From NCBI GenBank assembly GCA_030432255.1, contig JAUIHS010000030.1, positions 1 to 48,504 on the forward strand: DNA of 48,504 nucleotides, given 5' to 3'. The DNA is from Phycisphaerae bacterium (GTDB taxonomy: Bacteria; Planctomycetota; Phycisphaerae; Phycisphaerales; UBA1924). Below the pieces are notes generated by a model. The model had not been told where the DNA came from and searched no databases. It was given only the letters and a program-made list of their open reading frames with translations. A program made the position numbers and the translations under genes. How positions within the stretch are numbered: the stretch's first letter is position 1; the number at the start of each line of letters is the position of its first letter. Below are positions 33,502 to 41,940 of this stretch, in pieces.

Positions 33502-34092
33502 ATGGTCAAGCTCAACAAGATCTATACCCGTACCGGAGATGGCGGCAAGACCAAGCTCGGCGACGGCGCGACGGTCCCCAAGACATCCGTGCGCGTCGAG
33601 GCTTATGGCACCGTCGATGAAGCCAATGCAACGCTCGGAACCGCCGTGGCCGCCGCCGGGGATGACAATCCCGCGCTGCGCGACCTGCTCGTCCGCATTC
33701 AAAACGATCTCTTCGATGTGGGCGCGGACCTCTGCGTGCCGCGAACCGGAGAGGAAGCGGAAGGCAGTGCCTTGCGGACCACCGAAGCGCAGGTCAAGGC
33801 CCTCGAGGACGCCATCGACCACTGGAACGAACGGCTCCAGCCCCTGACCTCCTTCGTCCTTCCCGGCGGCACCGACCTCGCCTGCGCCCTGCATGTCGCC
33901 CGCACCGTCGCGCGACGCGCCGAACGCGGCATCGCCCACCTCCTCGAAGTCGAGCCCGATACGACCAATCCGCAGGCGCTCATCTACCTCAACCGACTCT
34001 CCGATCTCCTCTTCGTGCTCGCCCGCGTCGCCAACCACGACGGCGCCGATGATGTCCTCTGGGTGCCCGGAGCCAATCGCGGCGACACCTGA
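33502..34092 (+). CDS. PduO-type cob(I)alamin adenosyltransferase
   Basis: The enzyme transfers the adenosyl group of ATP to cob(I)alamin. The 196-residue protein opens with the ATP-binding signature KIYTRTGDGGKTKLGDG and has the C-terminal helix motif CALHVARTVARRAERG with the conserved Arg residues, plus YLNRLSDLLFVLAR near the end. Length matches the single-domain family. The gene is followed after 17 bp by a SpoIIE-type phosphatase gene. No B12-dependent enzyme or B12 biosynthesis gene is nearby. Confidence 0.96.
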   Translation: MVKLNKIYTRTGDGGKTKLGDGATVPKTSVRVEAYGTVDEANATLGTAVAAAGDDNPALRDLLVRIQNDLFDVGADLCVPRTGEEAEGSALRTTEAQVKALEDAIDHWNERLQPLTSFVLPGGTDLACALHVARTVARRAERGIAHLLEVEPDTTNPQALIYLNRLSDLLFVLARVANHDGADDVLWVPGANRGDT

Positions 34093-34109
34093 CAGTCCGG
34101 CCAGGAGCG

Positions 34110-35555
34110 ATGACCATGACCGCGTCGGTGACAGCCGACTTCCGAGATGAATGGATGGCCGAGCGCACCGCCCTGCTGCGCCGGCGCTTCCTGCGCTACA
34201 CCATCGTCGTCACGCTCATCCTCATCGCCCAACTCATCGCATCCATCCTCTTCTGGACGATCGGCAACCCACCACAGGTCGACAACCTCTACCGCATCGC
34301 ACTCGTCATCGAAGACCTGGTCATCCTCGGCCTCTTCATCGGGGCGCACTTCCGCATCCGCAGCGGGCACCAGTCCTACTCCGCCGTCCTGCGCACAGCG
34401 CACTGGTTGATCGTCGTCACCGGCCTGATCGTCCTCCTGCCCATCGGTGAGATGGTGGGGGACACCTCCGGCGAGCAGGAGATCTTCACCGGCGTGACCA
34501 GCGTCTTTCTCGGTCACCTCTTCGCATCGGCCTTCCTGTCGTGGACGCCGCGCGAAGCCATCCGCCCGCTGATCCCACTCGTCATCTTCAACGCACTGAT
34601 GATGTTCTTCGTGCGCCTCGATACCGGACCCATGATCGGCGCACTCGTCTTCTCACTCCTCATGGGCGTGCCCGGCCTGCTCATCGCAGCGTGGCGGCAC
34701 ACCTCACTCCGCTCACGCTTCCAGTTCCGCATGCTCAAGGGCCATTACGGCCAGATGAAGCGCGAGTTCGGCGAAGCACGACAGATCCACGAGTCCCTCT
34801 TTCCCGACGCCATCGACAAGGGCCGCGTGCGCTTCACGTACCGCTACGAACCCATGCGCCAGATCGGCGGCGACTACCTCTTCGCCCGCGCCGGCCAGGA
34901 CGGACGACTCCGCATCATCCTCATCGATGTCACCGGACACGGCCTCGGCGCCGCGCTCACCGTCAACCGCCTCGCCGGTGAGATCGAACGCGAAATCGGC
35001 GAGTCGCCAGACATCGGACCCGCCGCCCTCCTCGCCGGTCTCAACGCCTACGTCCATCACACCCTCGCGGTCCATTCCGTTTACGCCACCGCCATCTGCA
35101 TCGACATCGATCCGGACGACAACGAACTGCGCTGGGCCAGCGCCGGACACCCGCCCGCATTCCTTCGCGGCGTCGACGGCTCGATCGAGGCCCTCAACTC
35201 AACCACCATCGTCCTCGGCGCCTGCCACGGCGACGACTTCCCGCTCATCGAACGCACCGCACGCTTCGGCCCCGGCGACATGCTCCTCGCCTACACAGAC
35301 GGCGCCATCGAAGCCAGCAACGCCGACGGACGCATGCTCAGCATCGACGGACTCCAACGCCTCCTCGCGGCGAGCCACCCGGACAAGGACGGAGGCTGGG
35401 CCTCCGCCCTCATGCGCGAAGTCGAACGCTTCCGCCACGGCCCGACCCAGGACGACACACTCATCGTCGAAGTGTGGAGACCGTTGGTCAAAGGAACACT
35501 GAAGAATGACAAGAGCGCCGTCCTGTCAGGATCAGCCCCAGAGCGAGCACAGTAA
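34110..35555 (+). CDS. Membrane-bound SpoIIE/RsbU-type serine phosphatase
   Basis: The 481-residue protein has an N-terminal membrane domain of six to seven helices (about 30-200), a short helical linker (RMLKGHYGQMKREFGEARQIHESLFP), and a PP2C-like domain. The metal-binding motifs are visible: QIGGDYLFA near 253, IDVTGHGLGAAL near 273, GDMLLAYTDGAIEAS near 388 and QDDTLIVEV near 449. Such proteins dephosphorylate anti-sigma-factor antagonists in partner-switching pathways. The signal sensed by the membrane part is unknown, and no antagonist or kinase gene is adjacent. The stop codon is immediately followed by heptad repeats. Confidence 0.95.
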   Translation: MTMTASVTADFRDEWMAERTALLRRRFLRYTIVVTLILIAQLIASILFWTIGNPPQVDNLYRIALVIEDLVILGLFIGAHFRIRSGHQSYSAVLRTAHWLIVVTGLIVLLPIGEMVGDTSGEQEIFTGVTSVFLGHLFASAFLSWTPREAIRPLIPLVIFNALMMFFVRLDTGPMIGALVFSLLMGVPGLLIAAWRHTSLRSRFQFRMLKGHYGQMKREFGEARQIHESLFPDAIDKGRVRFTYRYEPMRQIGGDYLFARAGQDGRLRIILIDVTGHGLGAALTVNRLAGEIEREIGESPDIGPAALLAGLNAYVHHTLAVHSVYATAICIDIDPDDNELRWASAGHPPAFLRGVDGSIEALNSTTIVLGACHGDDFPLIERTARFGPGDMLLAYTDGAIEASNADGRMLSIDGLQRLLAASHPDKDGGWASALMREVERFRHGPTQDDTLIVEVWRPLVKGTLKNDKSAVLSGSAPERAQ

Positions 35556-35617
35556 ACCCAGAACCCAGAAGCCAGAAGCAAGCCCAACCCCCAACCCCTA
35601 ACCACCAACCCCTACTC
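35555..35617. repeat. Heptad array filling a whole intergenic region
   Basis: Nine in-register 7-mers run from the last base of the phosphatase stop codon to 3 bp before the next ATG: AACCCAG twice, AAGCCAG, AAGCAAG, CCCAACC twice, CCTAACC, ACCAACC, CCTACTC. There is no room for any other element between the two genes. Confidence 0.9.
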
Positions 35618-35620
35618 CAA

Positions 35621-36178
35621 ATGAACCACTCCACCGCCCGAACCCTCATGCACGAATGGACCGAGTCCGACGCCCTGCGCATCCACATGGAATGCGTCGC
35701 CGCCTGCATGGGCGCGTACGCCCGGAGACTCGCGCCCGATCAGGAAGAACGATGGCGCATCACCGGCATCCTGCATGACTTCGACTACGAGAAACACCCC
35801 TCCGCCGAGGAACACCCCTTCGTCGGCGTCAAACACCTCGAATCAATCGGTGTCGATGACGACATCCTCCAGGCCATCCTCGGGCATGCCGAATACTCCG
35901 GTGTCCCACGCGAAACAGATATGGCAAAAGCCCTCTTCGCCTGCGATGAACTCGCCGGCTTCATCGTCGCCTGCGCCAAGGTGAGACCCAATGGCATCAG
36001 CGATCTCGCCGCCAAGTCCGTCAAGAAGAAACTCAAGACCGCCAGCTTCGCCGCGGCGGTCAGCCGCGAGGACATCGCGACGGGCGTGGAGGAATTCGGC
36101 CCCATCGCGGGCGTCGACCTGACGCAGCACATCGATGTGTGCATCGAGGCGATACGGGCATCAGGCTTCGTCGATTGA
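35621..36178 (+). CDS. HD-domain metal-dependent phosphohydrolase
   Basis: The 185-residue protein contains the HD signature GILHDFDYEKHPSAEEHP with metal-binding His and Asp. Two further blocks are typical of a widespread small HD family: ILGHAEYSGVPRETDMAKALFACDELAGFI and KSVKKKLKTASFAAAV. The substrate of this family is not known to me. The start at 35621 directly follows heptad repeats, and no Shine-Dalgarno is present. Confidence 0.9.
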   Translation: MNHSTARTLMHEWTESDALRIHMECVAACMGAYARRLAPDQEERWRITGILHDFDYEKHPSAEEHPFVGVKHLESIGVDDDILQAILGHAEYSGVPRETDMAKALFACDELAGFIVACAKVRPNGISDLAAKSVKKKLKTASFAAAVSREDIATGVEEFGPIAGVDLTQHIDVCIEAIRASGFVD

Positions 36179-36218
36179 GGTCGGTGATCAGCGCGTGATC
36201 AGAGGCCGGAGCCCCCGG

Positions 36219-36815
36219 TCAATCGTCAGCACCCACGATCTGGCCCAGGCTTCCGTCTTCGACGTCGAAGAGCAGCGGCGCCACCTGGCAGGTGGGGAAG
36301 AGTCGACCCAGCCGGCGAGCGTGCTGCCACGTCGCGGCCACCGGATCATCGATGCTGAACTCATCCTGCAGGGACGCGTTCAGCTTCGCGGCTTCATCCT
36401 TCGACCAGCCTTCCTGATCGACAAGGTGCTGCATCATCGCCGTGCCTTCGCTGGCCGCCCGGCACATCGCGCAGTCGGTATGCCCGACGACACAGATGGA
36501 TCTGATTCCGGCCACGGCCACCGCGAAAGCGATGTTCGCGAGCACGGGCTCCGGCGTCGCACCGGCCGTACGGATCTGAAAAGCAAACCGGTCGGGAGTC
36601 TCCAGCAGCAGTCGATGGTCCATGCAGGACACGATCAGCAACTGCGGGGACTCCGCAACCGGTAGTTGGTGCCCCAGATTGTGAGCGCTGAGTAAGGCGC
36701 CCACTGGGGATGAGTGGAGGGAAGCCAGGATGTCTGTCTCGCGCGTCACCGGCGTCACGGCCAGTTCAGAGAGCCCGGAGGCGCGGCGATGAGGGCTGTT
36801 CGCACACGTGGTCAC
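36219..36815 (-). CDS. Beta-type carbonic anhydrase
   Basis: The zinc enzyme interconverts CO2 and bicarbonate. Counting from the GTG at 36815, Zn ligands are Cys64 (SCMDHR, with the Asp66-Arg68 dyad), His112 and Cys115 (GHTDCAMC). The 198-residue length fits the family. The GTG start is preferred because GGAG lies 9 nt upstream; a TTG 15 nt further up lacks a site. The gene is divergent from an NhaR-like regulator gene, with about 130 bp between them, so the regulator may control it. Confidence 0.9.
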   Translation of the reverse strand: MTTCANSPHRRASGLSELAVTPVTRETDILASLHSSPVGALLSAHNLGHQLPVAESPQLLIVSCMDHRLLLETPDRFAFQIRTAGATPEPVLANIAFAVAVAGIRSICVVGHTDCAMCRAASEGTAMMQHLVDQEGWSKDEAAKLNASLQDEFSIDDPVAATWQHARRLGRLFPTCQVAPLLFDVEDGSLGQIVGADD

Positions 36816-36915
36816 TTGGTGACACTCCAACTCGGGTAGGAGAGTGGTTCAATTGACGAATCACAGTATCGGGCCTTCCTGTTACATCGACAAATAGAAA
36901 ATGACGTTCGATCTC

Positions 36916-36937
36916 ATCGAAAAAACCGATGTATACT
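36916..36937 (+). promoter_or_regulatory. Operator-like dyad and -10 box of the NhaR-like gene
   Basis: ATCGAAAAAACCGAT (36916-36930) is a dyad of the T-N11-A type used by LysR-family proteins. TATACT (36932-36937) is a good -10 that ends 6 bp before the ATG, so the transcript would be leaderless or nearly so. No convincing -35 is seen, consistent with activator dependence. Confidence 0.5.
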
Positions 36938-36943
36938 GGGGCA

Positions 36944-37849
36944 ATGGACTGGCTCAATTACCACCACCTGCTCTACTTCTGGACCGCCTCCCAGGAAGGC
37001 AGCATCACCCGCGCCGCCGAACGCCTCATGCTCTCCCAACCCACCGTCAGTGGCCAGATCCGCAAACTCGAAGAGCGAATCGGACAGGAACTCTTTCACA
37101 GGTCCGGTCGGGAACTGGTCCTCACCGAGACCGGTGAACTCGTCAGCCGATACGCCGAACGAATCTTCACCACCGGAAGAGAACTCATGGACGTCCTCAC
37201 CGGTGACGCCGCGGCACACGCCGCCCTGCGCATCGGCATCGCCGACGCCCTCCCCAAGCTCGTCGCCTGCACGCTCGTCGAACCCGTCCTCCACGCCGAT
37301 CAACCCTGGCGCATCGCCTGCCACGAGGACAAGCACGAACGACTCCTCGCCGAACTGGCACTCCACGCATTCGACCTCGTCCTCTCCGATACACCCGTCG
37401 GCGCCAACGCACGAGTCCGCGCCTACAACCACGCGCTCGGAGATTGCGGCGTCACATTCTTCGGCGTCGCCGGACTCGCGACACAGGTTCGCGGCGACTT
37501 CCCCGCCGCACTCGCCAGGGTCCCCATGCTTCTCCCCACACCCAACACCATGCTCCGTCGCTCACTCGATCGCTGGTTCGAAGAGAAGGGAGTCCAGCCG
37601 CGAGTGGTGGGGGAGTTCGAGGACAGCGCTCTTCTGAAGGTCTTCGGCCAGCGCGGCGCCGGCATCTTCCCGGCGCCCTCCATCGTCCGCAACGATGTAT
37701 CGCGCCAGTACCGCGTCCGCATCATCGAGACCATCGAAGACGTGCGCGAGCACTTCTACGCCATCACCCTCGAGCGCACCCTCCGCTCCCCAATCATCGC
37801 ACAGATCTGCAACACAGCCCGCGAACGACTGGAGGGATTGGATCGGTAG
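36944..37849 (+). CDS. nhaR: NhaR-like LysR-family transcriptional regulator
   Basis: The start at 36944 gives MDWLNYHHLLYFWTASQEGS, which matches the conserved opening of NhaR proteins (NYxHLxYFW). The 301-residue protein has the LysR winged helix (about 5-65, ITRAAERLMLSQPTVSGQIRKLEER) and a C-terminal effector-binding domain (about 90-300). NhaR activates Na+/H+ antiporter genes in response to sodium. Two antiporter genes lie 1.3 kb downstream on the other strand, which fits that role, but the directly divergent neighbour is a carbonic anhydrase. The stop codon runs straight into heptad repeats. Confidence 0.88.
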   Translation: MDWLNYHHLLYFWTASQEGSITRAAERLMLSQPTVSGQIRKLEERIGQELFHRSGRELVLTETGELVSRYAERIFTTGRELMDVLTGDAAAHAALRIGIADALPKLVACTLVEPVLHADQPWRIACHEDKHERLLAELALHAFDLVLSDTPVGANARVRAYNHALGDCGVTFFGVAGLATQVRGDFPAALARVPMLLPTPNTMLRRSLDRWFEEKGVQPRVVGEFEDSALLKVFGQRGAGIFPAPSIVRNDVSRQYRVRIIETIEDVREHFYAITLERTLRSPIIAQICNTARERLEGLDR

Positions 37850-38035
37850 GGAGTCGGTGGGGCTGGTAGCTGGTGGTTGGTAGCTTGTAGCTGGTAGCTG
37901 GTAGGTGGTGGTTGGTTGCTGGGGCAGGCCGCCGCGAAATCGCGCTGGACGAGACAACGGGAGCGGAAGCTCCTCAAATCCCCTGCCGAAGGCAATCAAC
38001 CCCTGTTCCCTCTTCCCTGTTCCCTCCTCCCTCCT
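37849..38035. repeat. Composite repeat D: heptads + GGAA-loop hairpin core
   Basis: G-rich heptads start at the regulator's stop codon (37849 on: CTGGTAG, CTGGTGG, TTGGTAG, CTTGTAG and so on to 37922). The core contains CGCG-AAAT-CGCG and the hairpin GGAGC-GGAA-GCTCC at 37960-37973, then TGCCGAAGGCAATCAACC. C-rich heptads follow at 38001-38035 (CCCTGTT, CCCTCTT, CCCTGTT, CCCTCCT twice) and end 2 bp before the stop codon of the convergent arsM gene. The element fills the entire intergenic region. Confidence 0.9.
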
Positions 38036-38037
38036 CC

Positions 38038-38958
38038 TCAACAACCCGCCCGCAACTCCAGGCTCACCACGTAATCGGCAACCTCCGCGCCCGCCGGCAG
38101 TGCGGACAAAATCCGCTTGTACAACGGATCCTCGCGATTCGTCATCGCTTCCACGTACTGCGGCTTCGCCGTCATCTCGAGATCCACGAAGCCGGCATCC
38201 AGCACCGCAGCACGCACATCATCAACGAGATCCGCACCCGCGATGCAACCCACCAGCGCTTCGAGATCATCGCGAACATCCGGCGGCAGCGGTTTCAGCA
38301 ACGCCAGATCAGACACCGCCACCCGGCCGCCCGGCTTCAGCACACGCGCAATCTCACGCCACACCTGCCGCTTGTCCGGCGACAGGTTGATCACGCAGTT
38401 CGAAATCACGACGTCCACACTGCCATCCTCAATCGGCAGATGCTCAATCTCGCCCAGCCGAAACTCGACGTTGTCCAACCCGCTCCGTGCGCGGTAATCC
38501 GCCAGGCTGCCCCGGGCCTTGCTCAACATCTCCGCGGTCATGTCCACGCCGATCACGCGCCCACGCGCGCCCACCCGCGGCCCGGCGATGAAGCAGTCAA
38601 ACCCGCCGCCGGAACCAAGATCAACCACCACTTCCCCGTCCTTCAGCGCCGCCAGCGCCGTCGGGTTGCCGCACGACAACCCCATGTTGGCGCCCTTCGG
38701 CAACACGGTCAGATCCGCCTCCGCATACCCCACGGCCAACGCCACCTGCTCGGGCGTCAGCGTCGTCGGACCGCAGCAGCCACCGCCGCCGCAACAGGAT
38801 GAATCAACATCCGCCGACTCGGGCCGCACCCCGGACCACTGCCCCGACCGAGCAATCTCCGCATACCCCTCCCGAACCCGATCCCGAACCTCGGCCCCAC
38901 CACCGGAGTCATCACAGCAACCAGGCCCACAACACGCATTCGAATCAGATGCACTCAT
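38038..38958 (-). CDS. arsM: Arsenite methyltransferase ArsM
   Basis: A SAM-dependent enzyme that methylates As(III). The 306-residue protein has the SAM-binding motif VVDLGSGGGFDCF (about 111-123) and the three catalytic cysteines Cys96 (GLSCGNP), Cys188 (SNCVINL) and Cys238 (VGCIAGA). The 50-residue spacing between the last two equals that of characterised ArsM. The N-terminus adds eight cysteines as CC pairs (9-10, 14-15, 55-56, 61-62), which could bind As(III) or another metal. No ArsR-family gene is next to it. It ends in heptad repeat. Confidence 0.95.
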   Translation of the reverse strand: MSASDSNACCGPGCCDDSGGGAEVRDRVREGYAEIARSGQWSGVRPESADVDSSCCGGGGCCGPTTLTPEQVALAVGYAEADLTVLPKGANMGLSCGNPTALAALKDGEVVVDLGSGGGFDCFIAGPRVGARGRVIGVDMTAEMLSKARGSLADYRARSGLDNVEFRLGEIEHLPIEDGSVDVVISNCVINLSPDKRQVWREIARVLKPGGRVAVSDLALLKPLPPDVRDDLEALVGCIAGADLVDDVRAAVLDAGFVDLEMTAKPQYVEAMTNREDPLYKRILSALPAGAEVADYVVSLELRAGC

Positions 38959-39031
38959 TCGGAGTCCCTTTCAATTACTGGCATGAACATGCAAATAATA
39001 GGACCCTCCACCCCACCGTCAAGTCACAATC

Positions 39032-39115
39032 CCCAGAACCCAGAACCCAGAACCCAGAACCCAGAACCCAGAACCCAGAACCCAGAACCCAGAAGCCACG
39101 AACCCCTTACCCCTT
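39032..39115. repeat. Regular heptad array (CCCAGAA x9)
   Basis: Nine perfect copies of CCCAGAA (39032-39094) are followed by GCCACGA and two copies of ACCCCTT. This is the most regular heptad array in the window. It lies between the divergently oriented promoter side of arsM and the 3' end of the antiporter gene, 14 bp from the antiporter stop codon. Confidence 0.95.
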
Positions 39116-39129
39116 ACCCCCCGACGACC

Positions 39130-40566
39130 TCAGTCCTCGCGCAACCCAGCCTGCCCGACTTCCTTCGCGCGCCCCAGTCCATACTTGAAGAGAACCGGCC
39201 CCACCAGTTCGTTGAACGCGATGGCCGACAGCAGCACCGCATACACCTTGTCGGCAAAGCCGAAGCCGCGGAACTGCTCTGCCACCACCACCGTCAATGC
39301 CAGCGAGATCCCCGCCTGCGGCACGAACGCAGTCCACATCCAACGCGCTGCCGGACCTTCCATGCCCGAGACCCTGCAACCCAGCGTCGTCCCCGCCCAC
39401 ACGGCACCCAGTCGCAATGTCACCAACGCGAGTACGAATCCCCACACCTCAGATACCAGCGCCGGGTCCACCTTCGTGCCCGCCACCGCAAAGAAGAGCA
39501 CGTACACCGGGACCGACAACTCCTCAACCGCGTCCTGGAGACTGCGCTTCTGCTGCGCATACCGGTTCGCAATCATCAGGCCCGCCGCGAGCCCCACCAC
39601 CAGTGGCTTGAGTCCCAGTTCATCAGAGATCAACGTGATCGCGAACGCCCCGAGCGTCAGCAGCATCGCCGGATGCGCAAAGCCACGCCGGATGTACCAC
39701 GCCAGCAGCACACCAATGCCGCCACCCATCAGCATCGATCCGCCAATCTGCTTCGTGACCTTGACCCAGATCGATGGGCCCTTCGCAGCAGCCTCCAGCG
39801 CCGCTCCCCCCGTCTCCGGGGCGGGCAGCCCACTCGCCGCCGCGGAGACCGCCATCGCCAGCGCCACGGCAAAGACCACGATCAGCACCAGGTCCTTCCA
39901 GATCGTGACAGCCAGCGCCGTCCGCGCGAGCGGACCATCAGCCTTGGTCTCATTCAGCACCGCAATCACGACGGCGGGCGAATTCGCCGTCGCCACCACG
40001 CCGATGACCAGCGCGACCAGCACGGTCGTCATCAACCCGCCGTACTCGGAGAACGCGTCGGTCTGTGAGAGCATGAAGGACATGAGCGCGACCACCGCCG
40101 CGAGCACGATGAGAAACTCGAAAGCGAGAATGGTCGTGATCGCCGCGAATCGTTTGCGAACCTCAACGAGGTTGATCTTCGACCCGGCAGTCAGCGCGAT
40201 GAGCACAATAGCGACGTCATTGACCAGCACCAGGTACGGCTGCTGGCTCGAAGACAGCACCCACCGCATGTCCTCGCCGATCAGGAATGCACCCACCTTG
40301 GGCGACGCCAGGATGCCGAAAACAAGGTAGCCGGTGATCTTGCTGAACCCGATCTCGGATGCGATCAGTCCCATCAGCCAGCCACCCAGCAGCAGCAGTC
40401 CGATCGCCTTGGCGGTACTCACCAGGCCGCCCGGATACTTCAGGATCGGTCGTCCCAGCGCATCCACGGCATCGCTCACCGAGGTCGTGGCATGGAACCA
40501 GTTGGATGCGATCACGATCGCAACCAGTGTGGCAATCACGAGCAGGATGCGCACCACACTCTTCAT
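39130..40566 (-). CDS. Cation:proton antiporter (CPA2-like)
   Basis: The 478-residue protein has about 13 hydrophobic segments and motifs of the CPA2 sodium/hydrogen exchanger superfamily: ITGYLVFGILASPKVGAFLI, ALTAGSKINLVEVRKRF, a discontinuous-helix region VVATANSPAVVIAVLNE and a membrane Asp in AVTIWKDLVLIVV. A central loop (about 235-265) is extended. Its start overlaps the stop of the preceding antiporter-like gene by 4 bp (ATGA), so both are made together and may form a heteromeric transporter. The transported ion is not decided by the sequence. Confidence 0.9.
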   Translation of the reverse strand: MKSVVRILLVIATLVAIVIASNWFHATTSVSDAVDALGRPILKYPGGLVSTAKAIGLLLLGGWLMGLIASEIGFSKITGYLVFGILASPKVGAFLIGEDMRWVLSSSQQPYLVLVNDVAIVLIALTAGSKINLVEVRKRFAAITTILAFEFLIVLAAVVALMSFMLSQTDAFSEYGGLMTTVLVALVIGVVATANSPAVVIAVLNETKADGPLARTALAVTIWKDLVLIVVFAVALAMAVSAAASGLPAPETGGAALEAAAKGPSIWVKVTKQIGGSMLMGGGIGVLLAWYIRRGFAHPAMLLTLGAFAITLISDELGLKPLVVGLAAGLMIANRYAQQKRSLQDAVEELSVPVYVLFFAVAGTKVDPALVSEVWGFVLALVTLRLGAVWAGTTLGCRVSGMEGPAARWMWTAFVPQAGISLALTVVVAEQFRGFGFADKVYAVLLSAIAFNELVGPVLFKYGLGRAKEVGQAGLRED

Positions 40567-41807
40567 GATGCCACCGCCTCGGCATCCGCACCGCGCTCAT
40601 CGGCGCGCCGGTAATGCAGCATGAAGGTCACCTGCAATTCGCAGAGAACACCAGTCAGCACCATGACCGCGACCAGTTGCTTGTGGAAGAGCGACGGCTC
40701 AATCAGGATCAGGCTGACTCCCAATGCCAGCATGATCGGGCTCTGACGAATCACGGCACCCGCAAGCCGCATCCGGCACGTCGCCACGCCGAGGGGCGTC
40801 AGTTCATGCAGGTCCGGAGGATCAATGCGCACCACCGCGGGCTTGACGAGGCCGCGCGCTGCGAAAATCGCCACGCCCAGCATCAACGGCGCCATCGCCG
40901 GCTCAACCTTCAGCAGAATGCCCGCCAGCACGCCGAAGAAGGCGCCCATCACATGCTCACCCCGCGCCACGAACGACTCAAACGCCCGCAGTCCCGGCGC
41001 CTTGAGGTTGGCGATGACCACGCCCGCCAGCAGTGACGAAAAGAGCGGTGAGATGTCCAACTGTTTCGCGGAACCGGCCGTGAAAGCGATCAGACCGAGG
41101 AAGACCGCGAACTGCTGACCGGCTCGATCCCGCGTCAATCCGATCATGAAGCGGCCCATGAAACCGATCGCCAGCGCCAAGGCCACCGTGTGCAACGCCT
41201 TCAGCAAGGCACGGTCCCATGAGAAGTGCAGCACACCCAGCGCATCGCGCTCAACCGACTTGCTCGCCAGGCCGAAGCAGACGATCGCCGCAATCCCCAG
41301 CAACGCGCCCGTGACTCGCACCCACAGCCCGAGGTGCGGCGACGCCTGGGTTCCGAGCGAACGCGTTTCCATCGACCAGCCGAATGACGCCGCGATGAGA
41401 AACGCCATGGGCAGCCACAATTCCGAGGCCGTCGCTTCGGGCACCCACACCCGCAGTCCGACAAGCGCGATGCCTCCGACCAGCGCCGCCGTGAGCAGAA
41501 CATCCGCCACGGCTGCCCTGTAAAACTCCCCCGGAATCGTTCGCAGCACCGACACGCGCAACTGGAAACCAACCATGAAGCCGACGGCGCCGAGCGCCGC
41601 AGCGATCAGCGGCACCGACTGAAGAACGGATTCGCGGCTGACCAGTCCGAGCCCCGACGGTCCCAGCGCGATGCCGAAGAAGACGGACACCCAGCCGCCA
41701 CTGACGAAACCTGCAATCGTGCGCTGGCGGCGCAGGCGATACGCGCGTCGACTCGTCCAGACTAATCCGAGTGCAGTACAGACCAGAATGGCCAGAAAGA
41801 TTTGCAA
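40563..41807 (-). CDS. Antiporter-like membrane protein, paralogous partner
   Basis: The 414-residue protein has 11-13 hydrophobic segments. Its layout resembles the downstream CPA2-type gene, with GGWVSVFFGIALGPSGLGLV near the start and ISPLFSSLLAGVVIANL in the second half, but it lacks the Asn-Ser/Asp-Asp pair expected in the ion-binding helix. It may be a catalytically inactive or differently selective partner. The ATGA overlap with the next gene indicates coupling. A short RAYRLRRQR basic loop after the first helix suggests the N-terminus is outside. Confidence 0.82.
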   Translation of the reverse strand: MQIFLAILVCTALGLVWTSRRAYRLRRQRTIAGFVSGGWVSVFFGIALGPSGLGLVSRESVLQSVPLIAAALGAVGFMVGFQLRVSVLRTIPGEFYRAAVADVLLTAALVGGIALVGLRVWVPEATASELWLPMAFLIAASFGWSMETRSLGTQASPHLGLWVRVTGALLGIAAIVCFGLASKSVERDALGVLHFSWDRALLKALHTVALALAIGFMGRFMIGLTRDRAGQQFAVFLGLIAFTAGSAKQLDISPLFSSLLAGVVIANLKAPGLRAFESFVARGEHVMGAFFGVLAGILLKVEPAMAPLMLGVAIFAARGLVKPAVVRIDPPDLHELTPLGVATCRMRLAGAVIRQSPIMLALGVSLILIEPSLFHKQLVAVMVLTGVLCELQVTFMLHYRRADERGADAEAVAS

Positions 41808-41903
41808 CGCAAGTGCCCCTGGGCGGGAGGATGAATCAGTGTACCACGCCCCCCTCAGAATGGAACTCTGCCACGTCCTGCGCGTGATTCAGTGATGGCC
41901 GAC

Positions 41904-41909
41904 TATAAT
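41904..41909 (+). promoter_or_regulatory. Consensus -10 box upstream of the RimB-like gene
   Basis: TATAAT lies 32 bp before the chosen GTG start at 41941. It overlaps the first in-frame ATG (41908), which argues that this ATG is upstream of the transcript start and is not used. The -35 region is weak. Confidence 0.5.
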
Positions 41910-41940
41910 GATGTCGGACGAGCGTCCGCTGGAGCTGCAT

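Noticed and set aside
36816..36830. TTG start for the carbonic anhydrase gene
   Set aside because: No ribosome-binding site precedes it, whereas the GTG at 36815 has GGAG at good spacing.
39032..39115. Regular repeats that could be taken for a CRISPR array
   Set aside because: The unit is 7 bp, direct and without spacers, and no cas gene is present.
41908..41940. ATG start for the RimB-like gene
   Set aside because: It overlaps the TATAAT box, so it should not be in the transcript; the GTG at 41941 fits the family start.
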